Assembly: GCA_029339195.1 (NCBI GenBank)
Contig: JAPTJF010000289.1
Coordinates: 16,762 to 80,761 of the forward strand
From: Micractinium sp. NFX-FRZ
Taxonomy: Eukaryota > Chlorophyta > Trebouxiophyceae > Chlorellales > Chlorellaceae
Reading direction: 5' to 3'
Length of the DNA stretch: 64,000 bases
Shown: positions 31,463 through 43,174 of the stretch, piece by piece
Position numbering within the stretch: position 1 is the stretch's first letter
How the letters are laid out: every line of letters starts with the position of its first letter
Program-made: the position numbers and the translations under genes
Notes under the pieces: model-generated
Seen by the model: only the letters and a program-made list of their open reading frames with translations
Told to the model about the DNA's origin: nothing
The model's database searches: none

Positions 31463-34400
31463 TCAGACCAGGGCCGGGGGAGGCGCAGCGAGGGCGGCCG
31501 CCTCGGCAGCCGCCAGCGCCGCCAGCGCCGCCGCCGGGTCCACCGCCGCTGCCGTGACTGGCGGGGGCGCGATGGCATCCATAAAATCCTGGGGCTGCAT
31601 GTAGTTGGCTTCCACCGTGCTCCCAGCAAACATGCGCCCGCTGATGGCGGCGCGCGCCTGCGGCCATGGGGGAGGCGGGCGGGCGGGTGGGGGGGGGCAG
31701 GCAGGGTGGGGAGGTGTGCTTGGTGGGGGCGGGTGAATGTAACCGGGCTACAATGCAGACTGCCATCCCTCATCGCCTCAGCCAGCACGCAAAACAACTA
31801 CCCGCCTCTTCAGGGCCGGCCAGCCGACCGAATCCAGGGCATGCGTGTACGCCTGGCCGTACCAATGCGACCCCCAACCGAAAACTCAACAAAACGGAAG
31901 GGCAAACAGCTGTAGACGGCGCACCTTCTTGGCGCCGTCCAAATCCAGAAATTGCACGTACACCTTGCCATAGACGCCCGTCCCAATGAGCTCCGCCGCC
32001 TGGCTGGGCACCAGCGGGCGCGGGACGACCACGCGCAGCACGGTGCCGTGCCTGCTGCACTCCTCGTGAATTTCGGCCAGCACCTGCGGGGCAGAGGGGG
32101 CCGGAGGTAATCGCATGGTAAAGTGAGCAGCCCTGTGCGCTTCTGCGTGCAGCAAGTGAAATGTGCCCACTGCACTTCAGGCGAGTGGCAGCCAGCACAT
32201 GGGAAGGAGAAAGTGGAGCGGGCATGCATGTTGTAGAGGCTTGGGCATGTGCGCAAATGCCGCTGCCTCCTGTTGCTGCGAGGGACACTCGAGTGGGGGG
32301 GCCCAGGCGGTGAAGCAGCATGCTTCTGCACGCTACAGCGCAGTGCAGCAATGCGGCAATGCGTGACCGCATGGTGGTCCCCCCTCCAACCCACCTCAGC
32401 AGCAGCACAGCGCATCAAAGCGTGCACATCACAACACTCCCGATCTGTGTGATGGCGCCACACCTCCTCAGCCAGCATGCTCAACCACCCAATGACACGG
32501 CTGCGCGCAACACAGCACAAGACATACATACATACAACTGCACAGTTCCCCTCCGTTCAAGCTCAACGGCGCTGTGCTCTTGGCCACCTGCAAGCATGCT
32601 CAGCAATCCAAACCAATTGCACAACACAACACATCATACACCCCCAACTAGCACAAGCACAACACATCACACAACTCGTTCTAGTTCAACACAACACATC
32701 ACACAACTCGTTGTAGCTCACATCGTTGTACTCTTGGTCATCTGCCAGCACGTCTGCGCTGATCATGCCCGCCACCTCCAGGTAGCACGTCTCATCATCC
32801 TGCACAGCAGGCGTGGCATGGTTGTTGAAGTTGAGCAGGCACCCCACCACAGCAAGCGGGGCAGGGGTATGGCAGCAGGCGGCCCGTCGCCTTGCCCAGC
32901 CCAGCAGGCACAGTGGGTGAGGCACAGCAGGTGCAGCAGGGTGATCCGCAGCAGGCCCAGCGCAGCATGAGGCAGGAAGCCCAGCACCAGCAGCGCATGC
33001 CAACAACAGCGCAGCGCAGCACCGCACCTCTGTGCTGTGCCCGCCCTGCTTGCGCAGCATTTGCGACTCCGCCTGCATGGGGGGGCAGGGGGCAAGGCAG
33101 CCGCAGGAGGTGAGACAACACAAAGAGGGAGGCACGGGGGACGGCCTGTGGCGCACGCAAGCGGGCAGCATGGCAAGCACTAGCGCAGGCTGCGGCGCTG
33201 CAATGCTGACGGGGCGGGGTGTGCTTGCTGCAACAGCGGGTCCGGCGTGCCGTGCTACACAGCGGCCCCTGCTGCGGAGCTCGGGACCGACTGACGTGCC
33301 CTGCCTGCTGCCACGGCGCGGAGGGGTACGGCGCGCCTCAGGCTGCTGCCGCCGCATGGGGTTTCGACACCTGCTCATGCACGGTGGCGAACACAGCACG
33401 GCTCATGCCAGGCGGCAGCATCCGAGGCAACAAAAGGGGGGAGGCAGCCAGGCAGCCAGGCGCCCGCGCGCAGCTCGCCTTCACACATTATCCTGGCTGC
33501 CCTCCTGGCCGACTTTTCAACCTGGCTGCCGTTGCGGCAGCAGCCCACCCGCCCAGGCAGCGGCAGCAACCATAAACCAGCGCACAGGCAGCCAGCCCGG
33601 GCGGCGAGGCGAGAAGCCCAAGCAGGGAGCAGCAAGGCAAGGCGAGACGGCAGGCCAGGCAGCCATGGCAAGGCAACACCTCATCCCAGGCATCCCAGGG
33701 ACCAAAGCGAGAAAAGCAGGCGCAGCGGGCGGGGGAAGCTACCTGGAACTTGGCCAGCGCCTCTGCCGCGATGACGGCCGCTGCCGCCGCCTTGCCGGGG
33801 TCCACATACCCGCTGGGCCGCCCGATGGACAGCGTGGCGCCCAGCAGCTGGACCTGCGGAGGCAGGGAGGGCGGGAGGCACACACTTGGTGAGGCGCGGT
33901 GACAGGAGGGGCAAGGTGCGCAAGCGGGAGCCGGGGAGGGGGGTTTCGTGCACACGGCACCTGCCCGATGAGCCTGCAATGCGCTGGCAACACGCCGCCC
34001 ACGCCTTCAATCTGTAAAACAACCAGCCGCCTTCAGCCCAGCCGCCCACCCATCCACCCGTGTGTCATTCACAGCCCCCCTGACCTGCCCGTTGAGCTGC
34101 AGCGAGGCCGTGGCCATCTCCGAGTTGAGGAGCTCCACAAACGCGTACCGCCCCTCCGTGTGCACAGACACATTCACCACCGGGTCCACGCCTGCGGGTG
34201 GGAGGCAGGGCAGGGGGCAGGGAGGCAAGGGGGGTGGCACATTGGTTGGAGATTTCAGAGTTGACGTCAGCAGGGCCCTCAGGGTACCGTCACCACCGGG
34301 TCCACGCCTGCGGGGAGGTGGGCAAACGAGTGTTCCAAGAGTGTGAGTTGGCGTGCCCCACAAGGTGTGCACCAGACACATTCACCACCGGGTGCACGCC

Positions 34401-36388
34401 TGCGGGGAGGTGCACATAAGCTTTCATGAGTGTTGTGTCGGCGTGCCCCACAAGGTGTGCACCAGACGCCGGATGGTCCACGCATGCGGGTGCGAGGTGC
34501 AGAGGCAGGGGGGTGCATACACAAATGTGACCGTATATATAGCAATCCGCATGCCCCGCAGGGGTGTGCACAGACGCATTCACACCACCCGACGGCCATG
34601 CCGGACCGGGGGCTGTACCCTCCAGGCTGCCCGCCCTGCCTGCGCCTTTGACAAAGGCGGATGTAGCAACGGCATACGATCTGCGCCTTTGACAAAAGAG
34701 CATGCAGCACAAGCATATGTATGATGCGCTACCGACTCGTACATGAGCTCACCCTCTGTGGCCATGTCTGGATATGCAGCCGCCATGGTCGAGTTGAACA
34801 GCTGGCGCAGCATGTCGGCTGCACGGCGGTTACCGGGGGGGAGGGGGTGCCAGTGGGGTTGGGCGGGGTCTGGAAGGCTGGGTGTGGTTCAAACTGGGGC
34901 CCGCACAGCTTCCCGCACTCTACACCCAAGCACCCAACAGGCCCAGGAGACGGCACACCCCCATCCTCCACATGTGCACTCCTGTGTCCGGTGCGCCTCT
35001 CACCCGTCACCAAGCCGGCGGTCAGGTTGCCCACATACACCTCGCGCTGCGTCTTTGACGCTGCCGCCACCGCCGACGCCGCCTGCTGCTGCAGCACGAG
35101 CTGCCGCGCCTTCAGCTGCTGCTCCTGCATCTGCCGTGCGACTGCAGGGGGACAAGGGGGTGGGCACCCAGGAGGCAGCGGCTGTGAGTGGCAGCGCTGA
35201 GCGGGCCGGGAAGGCGTCAGCCGGGGAAGCTCAGAAGCGCCAGGCCCCCTGCTGCTGCAGCAGACTATTAATGGAGCAAAGAATGCTCCTGAACACAGCA
35301 CATGAGCAGTGGCAGGGCAGGGAGCTGCTGCCGCCAGCGCCAGCCCTGCCGCCTGTTCAAACAGCCCCCAGCCTTGCAGCTGCACCTGACGCCCCGGCCA
35401 CCCCAACCACTTGCAGCGGCCCTGCTGCTGAAACATGCCTGTGCCTAAGGCCACTGTACCGAGCACACTCCGCAGCTAAACCTGCCTCTAGGCAAGCACC
35501 CAACCCACTCACTCTCTGCAGGGTCGGTGACCTGGTTGGCGGAGCGCAGGGCGGCAAAGGGGTCGTGGAAGTTGATTGTGGGGTCAATGTCACGCCCGCC
35601 GCGCCCGGAGCGCCCCTGGTAGCCGTAGCCATCTGCAGAAAGGCGGGCGGGCGAGGCGGAGGGCGGCGGGGCAGCGGAAGGTCAATGCGGGAGGCACTCG
35701 CTCAGGGCGGCAAGGAGCAGCGGCAGGCGCGTCGGTGGCGCAGCAGGGATCAACAACTGCAAAGTGCAGCGGGTACAGGCTGAGGTGATGGAAACGTACC
35801 AGGGCTGCGGCGGCGGTAGCGGTCGCCCCCCCTGTCACGAGACCGGCTGCGGCTGCGCCGCCGGCGGTCCCGGTCGCCGCCCCGTTCACGCGAGCGGCTG
35901 CGCCTGCGCCGCTCCTTGTCACCCCCCCGATCACGGCTGCGTGACCTGCGAGGCAGGGCACATGAGCAGGGGGCACACAAAATGAGCCATCGAAAGGAAC
36001 TCTGACGCTCCGCTCCCAGCCGCCGCTCCCGCCCGCGCGATCCTGCCGCCGCTGGGCGGTGCACGCCTCCCCGCCGCGTTTGCTGGCGATCCATCGGCAA
36101 CATGCACCATCTACTGTCGTGAGCGACACTGCACGGCGCCTCAGGGGGCCCCTAGCCGCCGCAAGGCATGCGCTCCGTTGGCCCGCACCTCCTGCGCCGC
36201 TCGCGGCTCTTGCTGCGGTCCCGGCGGCCGCTGCGGTCTTTGCTGCGGCTCCTGCTGCGCCGACGAGACTCCTTCTTGCTGTCCCGCCGCTCACGGCTGC
36301 CGTCCCGCGCCTTCTCGGGCTCGCCGCGTCCCTTCTCGCCCCGCTCCTCCACCTGAGTATCTACCGGCGGTGCCCCGCCCTCGCTCAT
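31463..36388 (-). CDS. U2AF large-subunit-like splicing factor lacking RRM2
   Basis: Eleven exons give 454 aa: 36189-36388, 35800-35945, 35513-35632, 35004-35141, 34753-34818, 34085-34191, 33743-33853, 33028-33072, 32722-32799, 31925-32083, 31463-31657. Residues 1 to about 115 are an acidic start and an Arg-Ser domain (RRRSRSRSKDRSG, RRRRSRSRERGGD). A helix rich in Gln (RQMQEQQLKARQLVLQQ) leads to RRM1: REVYVGNL, VVNVSVHTEGRYAFVELL, LLGATLSIGRPSGY, which fits the U2AF65 pattern. The C-terminus matches the U2AF homology motif (UHM): CYLEVAGMISADVL, YNDVLAEIHEECSRHG, VYVQFLDLDGAKKA, SGRMFAGSTVEANY. U2AF65 binds the 3' splice-site polypyrimidine tract through RRM1 and RRM2 and binds SF1 through the UHM. 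Here only about 50 residues separate RRM1 from the UHM, so RRM2 is absent. The role is 3' splice-site recognition by homology. Confidence 0.82.
32628..32725 (-). repeat. About 32-bp repeats reaching into a U2AF-like exon edge
   Basis: Units like acaacacatcacacaactcg start at about 32660 and 32692, with a weaker copy near 32630. The last unit includes the donor of exon 32722-32799. Confidence 0.75.
33961..34011 (-). other. Possible 51-nt cassette exon in U2AF-like gene
   Basis: This segment has an acceptor (ttttacag) and a donor (gtgccg), is exactly 17 codons, and is phase 0 on both sides. Inclusion would insert IEGVGGVLPAHCRLIGQ into RRM1. I left it out because the RRM is better without it. 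Confidence 0.35.
34171..34500 (-). repeat. Array of four copies of an RRM1 exon start
   Basis: The exon start and acceptor at 34171-34200 recur in the upstream intron at 34288-34320, 34379-34412 and about 34467-34500. A 28-bp segment (34350-34377) also repeats exactly at 34440-34467. Confidence 0.88.
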
Positions 36389-37239
36389 GGCGGCTGCGAC
36401 ACTTGCTGCTGTGATGGGACGGCACTGCGCTCCTGCTGCTTCCTGCTGCTGCACTGGAAATATGTCAGGAGGTGCCGAGTACGATGCGGGGCGGTGCAGG
36501 CCCTCGGGAGGTGTCCTCCGAGTGGTGTACTTCTACAGTACTGCCACTGACCGCCCTGCCGCTTTGCCACTGCCAGCGCCCCTGCAGCTCCTAGCGCAGT
36601 ACTGAATCCAATCCTCATCCAGGCTGATCATATTGACGATGCTATCAACAAGGATGGCTGGGCAGCCGCTTGAGCTCACCGACCAGAGGCACCGTTTGCT
36701 GCACCGTTTGCTGCACCACTGCCTGTGCCTTCCGATGGGACCCAAGGTGCGGCCTGTTCAATTCTGTGCCATTGTCTCTTGGGTGTGTCGCTGGTAGTTG
36801 CTCCTTATGGAATGCTGCCTCGGCCGCTTAGAGGGCGGCTCAAAATGGCGGCAGTGCCAGCAGTCAGCCAGGGCAGCCAGGGCACTGCGGCAAGCACCGC
36901 CACCACGTCCACCTTCAAGCTCACCCCTGCTATGGCAACTGCCTGTGCTGTCCCACGGGTCTCGAGGTGCAGTCTGTTCAATAAATCTAGTCGAGTAAAA
37001 GCAAGCGTTGAATCCAACAGGCAGCAACCACCTCGCCACAGCCATTTCTGGCAGTGGCGGGGCCCACGGAGGCAACACAGCAGGGAGCCGACGCACCAGC
37101 ACACGGTGCCATGCATCAATAGCCGTTCGGTCGGTCAGTCAGCAAAATGGGGGTAGTCGATCAATCAGTCCAGCAACAACGAGCTCTGCCCAGACCCAGC
37201 TGCACCCTGCAGCCGGGGTGCTTACGACGGCCTGGTACC
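36389..37239. other. Region between U2AF-like start and SAS-6 stop (both -)
   Basis: No coding exon seen. It should contain the SAS-6 3' UTR and U2AF-like promoter. A degenerate repeat of about 46 bp links 36720-36766 and 36941-36986; gcaccgtttgct is doubled at about 36691-36714. Confidence 0.5.
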
Positions 37240-40200
37240 TCAGGAGCCGCTAGTCACCGGTACCGCCACCCGCCCTGCCGCCGTGTCAGACATGCGGAAC
37301 GTGGGCGCCTCAAACAGCCGGCTGCCCAAGTAGGAGGCCGCCCCCTGGCTGCCTGGCCGGGCAGAAGGTGCAGGAGCTTGCGTGGGCGGTGCAGTGGGGG
37401 CGCCGCCTCCGCCCGGCTGGCTGCGTGCGGCCGCCGCTGCAGGAGCAGCGCCAGCGGTTGGTGCCCCCAAGTCGAGGCTGCGGGCGGCAGCAGAGCCAGG
37501 GGTGGCTGTCGGGACGCTGCTGCCGCCGCTTGGGGGGGCGCCTGGGCCCGCCCCTGCCCCTGCGCCACCGCCAAAGTGTGTGGCATAAAAGTTGCTGCGG
37601 TAGGTGGGGCGCCCAGCGCCTGCGGCTGTGCTGGCCCCAGTGCTGGGCCCAGTGCTGCCCGGCAGCGCGCTGCTGCCGGCGGCACTGCTGGGCAGCACGG
37701 CGCCTGGGGTCCGGTAGGTGCCCACCGCCGGCCGGCTGCCTGGCGCCAGTGCCCCGGCTGCAGTGCTCGCCGTCATGCCGCCGGCTGCAATCGTGGTGCT
37801 GCCGCTGCTGCCAGCGGGAGGCACCGGGGCGGGCGGGCGGTAACTGTAGCGGCTGCCCAATGCACCTGCGCCGGCCCCTGCTGCCAGCCCAGGAACCGCG
37901 GTGCTGCTGTAATGCAGCTGCGTCTCGGTGATCTGGTTGTTCAGCCACCGGATCATCTGCTCGTTGCTGCCCACCTGCAGGCGAGTGCCAGGGCCCAGAA
38001 TTGGGGCGGGCAGACATGAGCAGGGTGGAGGGCAGGGAAAGCTAGGCGGGCAGGGGGCACTCAATCTGGCCTAGCGGGCTGAACTGGAAGAACAGAGCTG
38101 GATAAGAGGGCAAGAGCAGCAATCAACAGAAGTCGCGAGCTTCTCTAAAACCCGTGCACACATGACCAGCCTGGCTGCAGCAGGGTCCCTACCCACCTGT
38201 GCCCGGCTCTCCTCCAGCTTGCCCCGCAGGTCGACTACCTCCTTGCGCAGTGACTCTGTGGCAGGGGGTTCAGGGGGTGGGCGTGTGAGAAGGGCAGATG
38301 GGCGCATGAGGGTGAGTTGAAAGGGGTCAAGACGGTAGGCGTCGGGTGTGGGGGGGAGGATGTGATTGATGGCAGATGTCAAGGGTGCAGCGTTGTGGCA
38401 GGAGGCAGATGCCGGACGTGTGGCGTGCCAAGGACGCTTGCATTGAATGCAGCCCCTGACATGATTGCCTCACTTTGAACCTGCATGCCGCCATCTCCAC
38501 CCGCCCGCCCTCCAATCCAGCATCATCTGCCAGGCCCACCCACCCACCCACCCCACTCCACCCCTCACACTTGTATTGCTGTAGCATTCGTGTACTGCTG
38601 CCCCGCTCACCCGCCTCCGCCTGCGCGCGCTCCAGGTCCAGCGCTAGCCCTCGCGCCCGCTGCCCCGCCTCGTCTGCCGCCTTGTCCCGCGCCGCCAGCT
38701 CCTCCTCCTGCCGCCCAATGATGGCCGCCTTGCGACGCACCTTCTCACGTGCCATTGCCAGGTCGTTCTGCGGGGCAGAGGCAGGGGCAGCAGCGAGAGG
38801 GCAAAGCAACGCCGGGGGTGGGCTAGGGCGGAGGGAGGCTGAGGGGAGGGAGGAGAAAGTGCATGCACTCTCCTGGCACCCTCCCCTGCCGGTGGTCAGG
38901 GCAGCCTGGTTTAGCGCATGGTCGGCTCGCCAAGCCCTGCCATGCCACCGGAAAAAAGCACAGGATATCAGTGCCAGTTTTCAGCACGCAGCAGCGTCCT
39001 GGCGCTCACCCCCAGCCGCTCCAATGCTGTGTTGGCGCGTGCCAACTCAGCCGCCGTCTCCGCCGCTCGTGCCTCATGCCCCTTAGAAGCTGCCTTCAGC
39101 TCCTCTGCACGTGCCTCAACCTGCCGCAGCGAGGCCTGCAGCAGCGGAGCAGTTGCAGCAGGCGCAAGCACAGGCACAATCACTGGGAGTTGAGCAGGCA
39201 CTGGGGATAGGCACAAACATGCCCAGCGCCGTTGCTCTGGCACCTGGCATATTTGTAATCAGCCTAGAAAGCAGCAGGTATCCCAACAGGTGCCACAAGA
39301 GTCAACAAGACAGCCAGCCAGGCAGGCAGGGACAGCAGCCCCTCACCTCCATGTCTTTGATGCGCTGCGCCTGCTCCTCTGCCATCCCCTTCTGCCCGGC
39401 CACCTTGTCCTCCAGGGCCGCAACCTGTGGAGCGGGTGAGGATGGGGGGCGGGGCGCACAGTGTCAAGCTCTCTGTCAGCGGGACGTCTCTCCTTATCAT
39501 ACTGGAAGCCCGCCTGCTCCTCCCCGCCCCATCGTGTGCAGCCACGCCCTGTTCAGCCTGCCTTCTCGAAGCCACCTGCTCTAAACACTGCTCCCCACAT
39601 CTTCCCCACCCTTGCGGCCCCCTCCCCCAGCTCGCACATCCCGCTGCACAGCCCTCCCCCACCTTTGTGAGCGCCTCCCCCAGCTCCACATCCCGCTCCG
39701 CCTTCTCCCGCCCCAACGCTGTGCTGGCAGCCCGCAGCCGCTCCACCTCCTCGGTGAGAGACCTGTGAGGGAGGAGGGGAAGGCAGGGGAGGGGACGGGG
39801 AGGAGGTGTTTGCTATCTATCTAACTATCCCATCTCAGCATTCCACATCTGACGCTGATCCCTCCCAATCCACTGCACTCGCCACGCTCTTGCGCACCCA
39901 TTTATGCCCTCCACTCTCGCAACCTCCTTCAACCTCCCTGCTGCTTGTCGTACCTATCATTGCTGCCGCCCTCCGCCGCCCCCAGCTTGCGGCTCGGCTC
40001 CAACATGTGCACAACCTGCCCCAAACAGTTGCTGCCTGCCTCAGTCCTCCTCACCTGTTACTGCCCTCTGCCGCCCCCAGCTTGTGGCTCAGCTCCGACA
40101 CCTGCGCGTCCAGCCCATACTTTTGCTCCCGAAGCGCGCGCGCCTCCGCGTCCAAGCTGGCGGCCCGCGACTGCACAGCCTCCAGCTGCTCACGGTACTT

Positions 40201-41980
40201 GCTGTCCAGCTCAGACCGCTCCCTGTGCCAGGCAGGGGTCAAGCACAGGAGGCATGCCAAGTGAACGACAACCACAGCAGGGTGGGACAGCCAGGGAAGA
40301 GAGGAGGAGCGCCAGAGGATGGCAGGGGCAGAGAAGGAGGTTCGGGAGCTGCCTACCTGTGCGGAGGGGGACCAGCCAGGGGTCTCTTGCAGGCTACCAT
40401 CCAACGCTCACCGCCAGCCAAGCACTGCCCACCCCCCAGGCCCAGGGCCCCACCTGAGCGCCGCCTCCCGCAGCTCTGCAAGCTCCCTGCCCTTGGCCTC
40501 CACCACCGCCGCCTCCCGCGCCTTGCCATCCGCCTCGTGCTCCAGCAGCAGCCGCTCGTGCTGCTCGCGTGACGTGGCAGCCGAGCGGCGCACCTCGCTC
40601 AGCGTGGTCTGCAGGCTGTTGCGCTCGCTCTGCGGGGGGCGGGAGGTGAGCAAGGAATGGAGGGGTGTGGCAAGGGCAGGGCGGGGGAGCGGGTGCCTGG
40701 GAAGATGACCGGGCACCCGCAGTGCAGGTCGCCTGCAGCAGGCCAGCCACCAGCATCCTTTCCAGCTCCATCATACTATTTGCTGTCCCCCGCCCCCCTC
40801 CCCCCCCATATCGCCCTCCACCCACAAACATCAAAACCTACCTCCCTTTGCATCCCCCCCCGGTCCTCTTTGCTCTCCTCCCTCTCCAGCCCCACGCCCC
40901 CACCGCCCCCTGCCCCGCGTCTCACCTGCGTGCGCTCCAGCTCCGCAGACAGCGCCCCAGCATCAGAGCGCAGCTCCCCCAGGCGGAAGGCCAGGAACTG
41001 CTTGATGGCCGCATCAGTGCCAGGGCGGAAGGCCAGGCAGATGTGTGGCAGCTGCTTGAAGTCGTTGTTTTCCACCACTCGGAAGGAGGATGACGTGGCA
41101 GAGGGCGACGCTGCCGTGGCAGTTGGGTGCTGGCCGCCAAAGGCGGCGTAGCCTGGGGCGGGGGGCGCTGAGGCGTGCAGCACCGCCTGGAAGCTGCAGC
41201 AGGCGGGGGGTGGGGCAGGGCGACGAGGAGCAGACAGAGAGGTGAGGGCATGGCACACAAGACAATCAGGGGCAGGGAGGGTTGCTGGAAAGCAAAGACT
41301 CGCCTATTGCTACTGTTTGTGCTTGCCAACACTCTAGTTGATGACAGCTGAATCAGGGGCTGCTATAGACACCAATCTACCACCCCTGCCTGGCCCCTCG
41401 CCTGCCCTGCCAGCCCGCGTGCCTCCTCGCCGCTTCGCCGCCTCTGGCAGTCCCCTCAGCCCTGCATCCCCAGCTCTCCGCAGCCAGCTGCCCGCCCCCT
41501 CACGCACCGCGGCAGGTCCTCCTCCTTGCAGGCGATGCACTTGTCCAGCAGGCCTATGAGCTTGCCAGGGAAGTTTGCAAAGTCGACTCGAATGTCTTGG
41601 TCCTGCCGCAGCACGGCGTACTCCTCCTCCCCCACCTCCAGCACGTGCAGGAAGAAGGGGTCGGTCTCATTGGATATAAAGCAGCGCAGCACCTGCAAGG
41701 AGGAGGGGCAGAGCAGGTGTAGGGGTTGAAAGGGCCTACAAGCAAGCCTTAGCTGACTGTGGCAGGGAACGGCGGCAGGACCCCGTCGGCGGCAGGACCG
41801 GCGGTGGCGGGAGTTGGAACACAGTGGGCGCACCCCTTGGCCGCGCTTCTGCCCCGCCGAAATCAGCCGCACGGTCAGCTCCGCGGGGCGCTCCTCGCCG
41901 CGCTCCCCGCGCCGCAGCTGCACCGGAACGCTGCGCCAAAAGAGCGTCTGGCCACCGGCCAGCTCGCCCGCGGCCTCCAT
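37240..41980 (-). CDS. SAS6: SAS-6 centriole cartwheel protein
   Basis: Eleven exons give 732 aa: 41834-41980, 41508-41692, 40926-41193, 40454-40629, 40055-40222, 39663-39762, 39347-39424, 39010-39135, 38611-38767, 38197-38255, 37240-37974. The N-terminal head domain is recognisable: LFWRSVPVQL, DPFFLHVLEVGEEEY (PISA motif), DIRVDFANFPGKLIGLLDKC, and ENNDFKQLPHICL, whose Phe at about 156 sits where SAS-6 heads dock to form the ninefold ring. Then come about 330 residues of coiled coil (SREQHERLLLEHEADG, YREQLEAVQSRAASLDAEA, MAREKVRRKAAIIGRQEEEL), ending at the conserved NEQMIRWLNNQITE. The last 220 residues are Ala/Gly/Pro/Ser-rich and unlike animal SAS-6. SAS-6 dimers build the cartwheel hub of centrioles and basal bodies. 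Confidence 0.92.
39623..40120 (-). repeat. Exon-edge copies in SAS-6 introns
   Basis: Exon sequence at 39676-39703 has a copy at 39623-39649. The exon end at about 40056-40120 has a decayed copy at about 39952-40020. Confidence 0.7.
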
Positions 41981-42158
41981 TCCGGGCCAAAAAGCTGTAA
42001 TGTGCGCCGGGAATTTGAATTAAGGCGTGCCGCAATGCGAGGGTGCCAATCCTGGGTGGCCCAAATGTCAGCCACCTGGCGCGCAGCACGTTTGACCGCC
42101 GCCGCCGAGACCGCTCGTCTGCCTCCTCACTTGGCCTGTTTCAGCAGGGGCAGCCCTG

Positions 42159-42163
42159 TTACA
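42159..42163 (-). terminator. TGTAA polyadenylation signal, POP5
   Basis: Plus-strand TTACA, 52 bp beyond the POP5 stop and about 180 bp upstream of the SAS-6 start codon. Confidence 0.6.
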
Positions 42164-42214
42164 CGTGCCTCGTTGCAGCTACGCAAGACTGAAAGGTGCA
42201 TTTTGTGCTGCACA

Positions 42215-43174
42215 TCACACCACCATGGCTGCCAGCCGGCCCTCGGCCTCCTCTGCGAGCCGCGCCTGCTGTGCGGGCAAGCGGCGACCCGCGATGGCTG
42301 CAGCGTGCGCCACGCGCGCCGCCTTTTGGCAGGCCGCCACCGTGCCGGTGAGGTGCAGCAGGCGCACCAGCACCACGCGGTGCCGTATCTCGGTGATGAA
42401 GCTGAGGGAGGCCCAGATCTGCGGGGAGATGCGGGCAGGCAGGCCAGCTGCATTCGAATCCACACCTGGGGGCACGGCCGAACCGCTCGATGCTGCAGGA
42501 ACACGGAAGCAGTTGCTTCAGCCCCAGCCACCCCCCCAGCCCAGCTGCAGCAACCGCCCCATTGCTCTACAGGTCACCGCCGGCACACGTGGGTGATCAC
42601 ACACCTGTCGGTACTCGTCGCGGCTGCACCGCACAGCGCACAAGTTGGACACTGGGTTGTAGTACTTGACTGCAAGCCAACCAGCAGGGAAAGGGAACGT
42701 GATATCAACGGCACAGGAGGGGCATGCGCGCAGAGCTTGGGCGCCGGGGAGCAGCTGTCAGGCACGCCGCCACCCCGGCAAGCGGCCCCCGCACAGCACC
42801 CGCAAAAGCGCTGCTTGGTGTCCAGCTCTGCTCACCCTGGAAGGAGGCCAATGCAGAGCCCAGGCCATAGTCCCCGAAATTCTGCTGCAGGCTGTCACGG
42901 AAGGCGGCCAACAGCACGGCCTCGCCTGCAGCAGGGACAACGGCGGCGGAGCGAGCGAGGGTGCGGGTGGGCAGGCGAACAGGTGGCATGTGTGGCAGCA
43001 TCTGCACTCTCCCCCTTCTGCTGTCGGCAAGCTCAACAATTCCCGCATGGACGTGATGCGCCTTAGCCAGGTGGCAGGCACCTCCACCAATGGGAGCTCA
43101 CTGATGGTGTCGTCAAACTTGCCGTCCTTCCAGACCAGCTCAAAGAGCAAGTAGCGATTCTTGAAGCGGACCAT
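42215..43174 (-). CDS. POP5: RNase P/MRP protein subunit POP5
   Basis: Exons 43102-43174, 42836-42925, 42605-42669 and 42215-42418 join in phase to 143 aa, the usual POP5 size. Family marks are the N-terminal MVRFKNRYLLFELVW, then AAFRDSLQQNFGDYGLGSALASFQ, VKYYNPVSNLCAVRCSRDEYRQ, IWASLSFITEI and the closing LLHLTGTVAACQKAA (human: LHVGGTIRTCQK). POP5 is a core protein of the nuclear ribonucleoproteins that trim tRNA 5' leaders (RNase P) and process pre-rRNA (MRP). The start is the ATG of MVRF, as in other POP5 proteins. The gene lies 235 bp upstream of SAS-6 on the same strand and head to head with STRAP. Confidence 0.93.
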
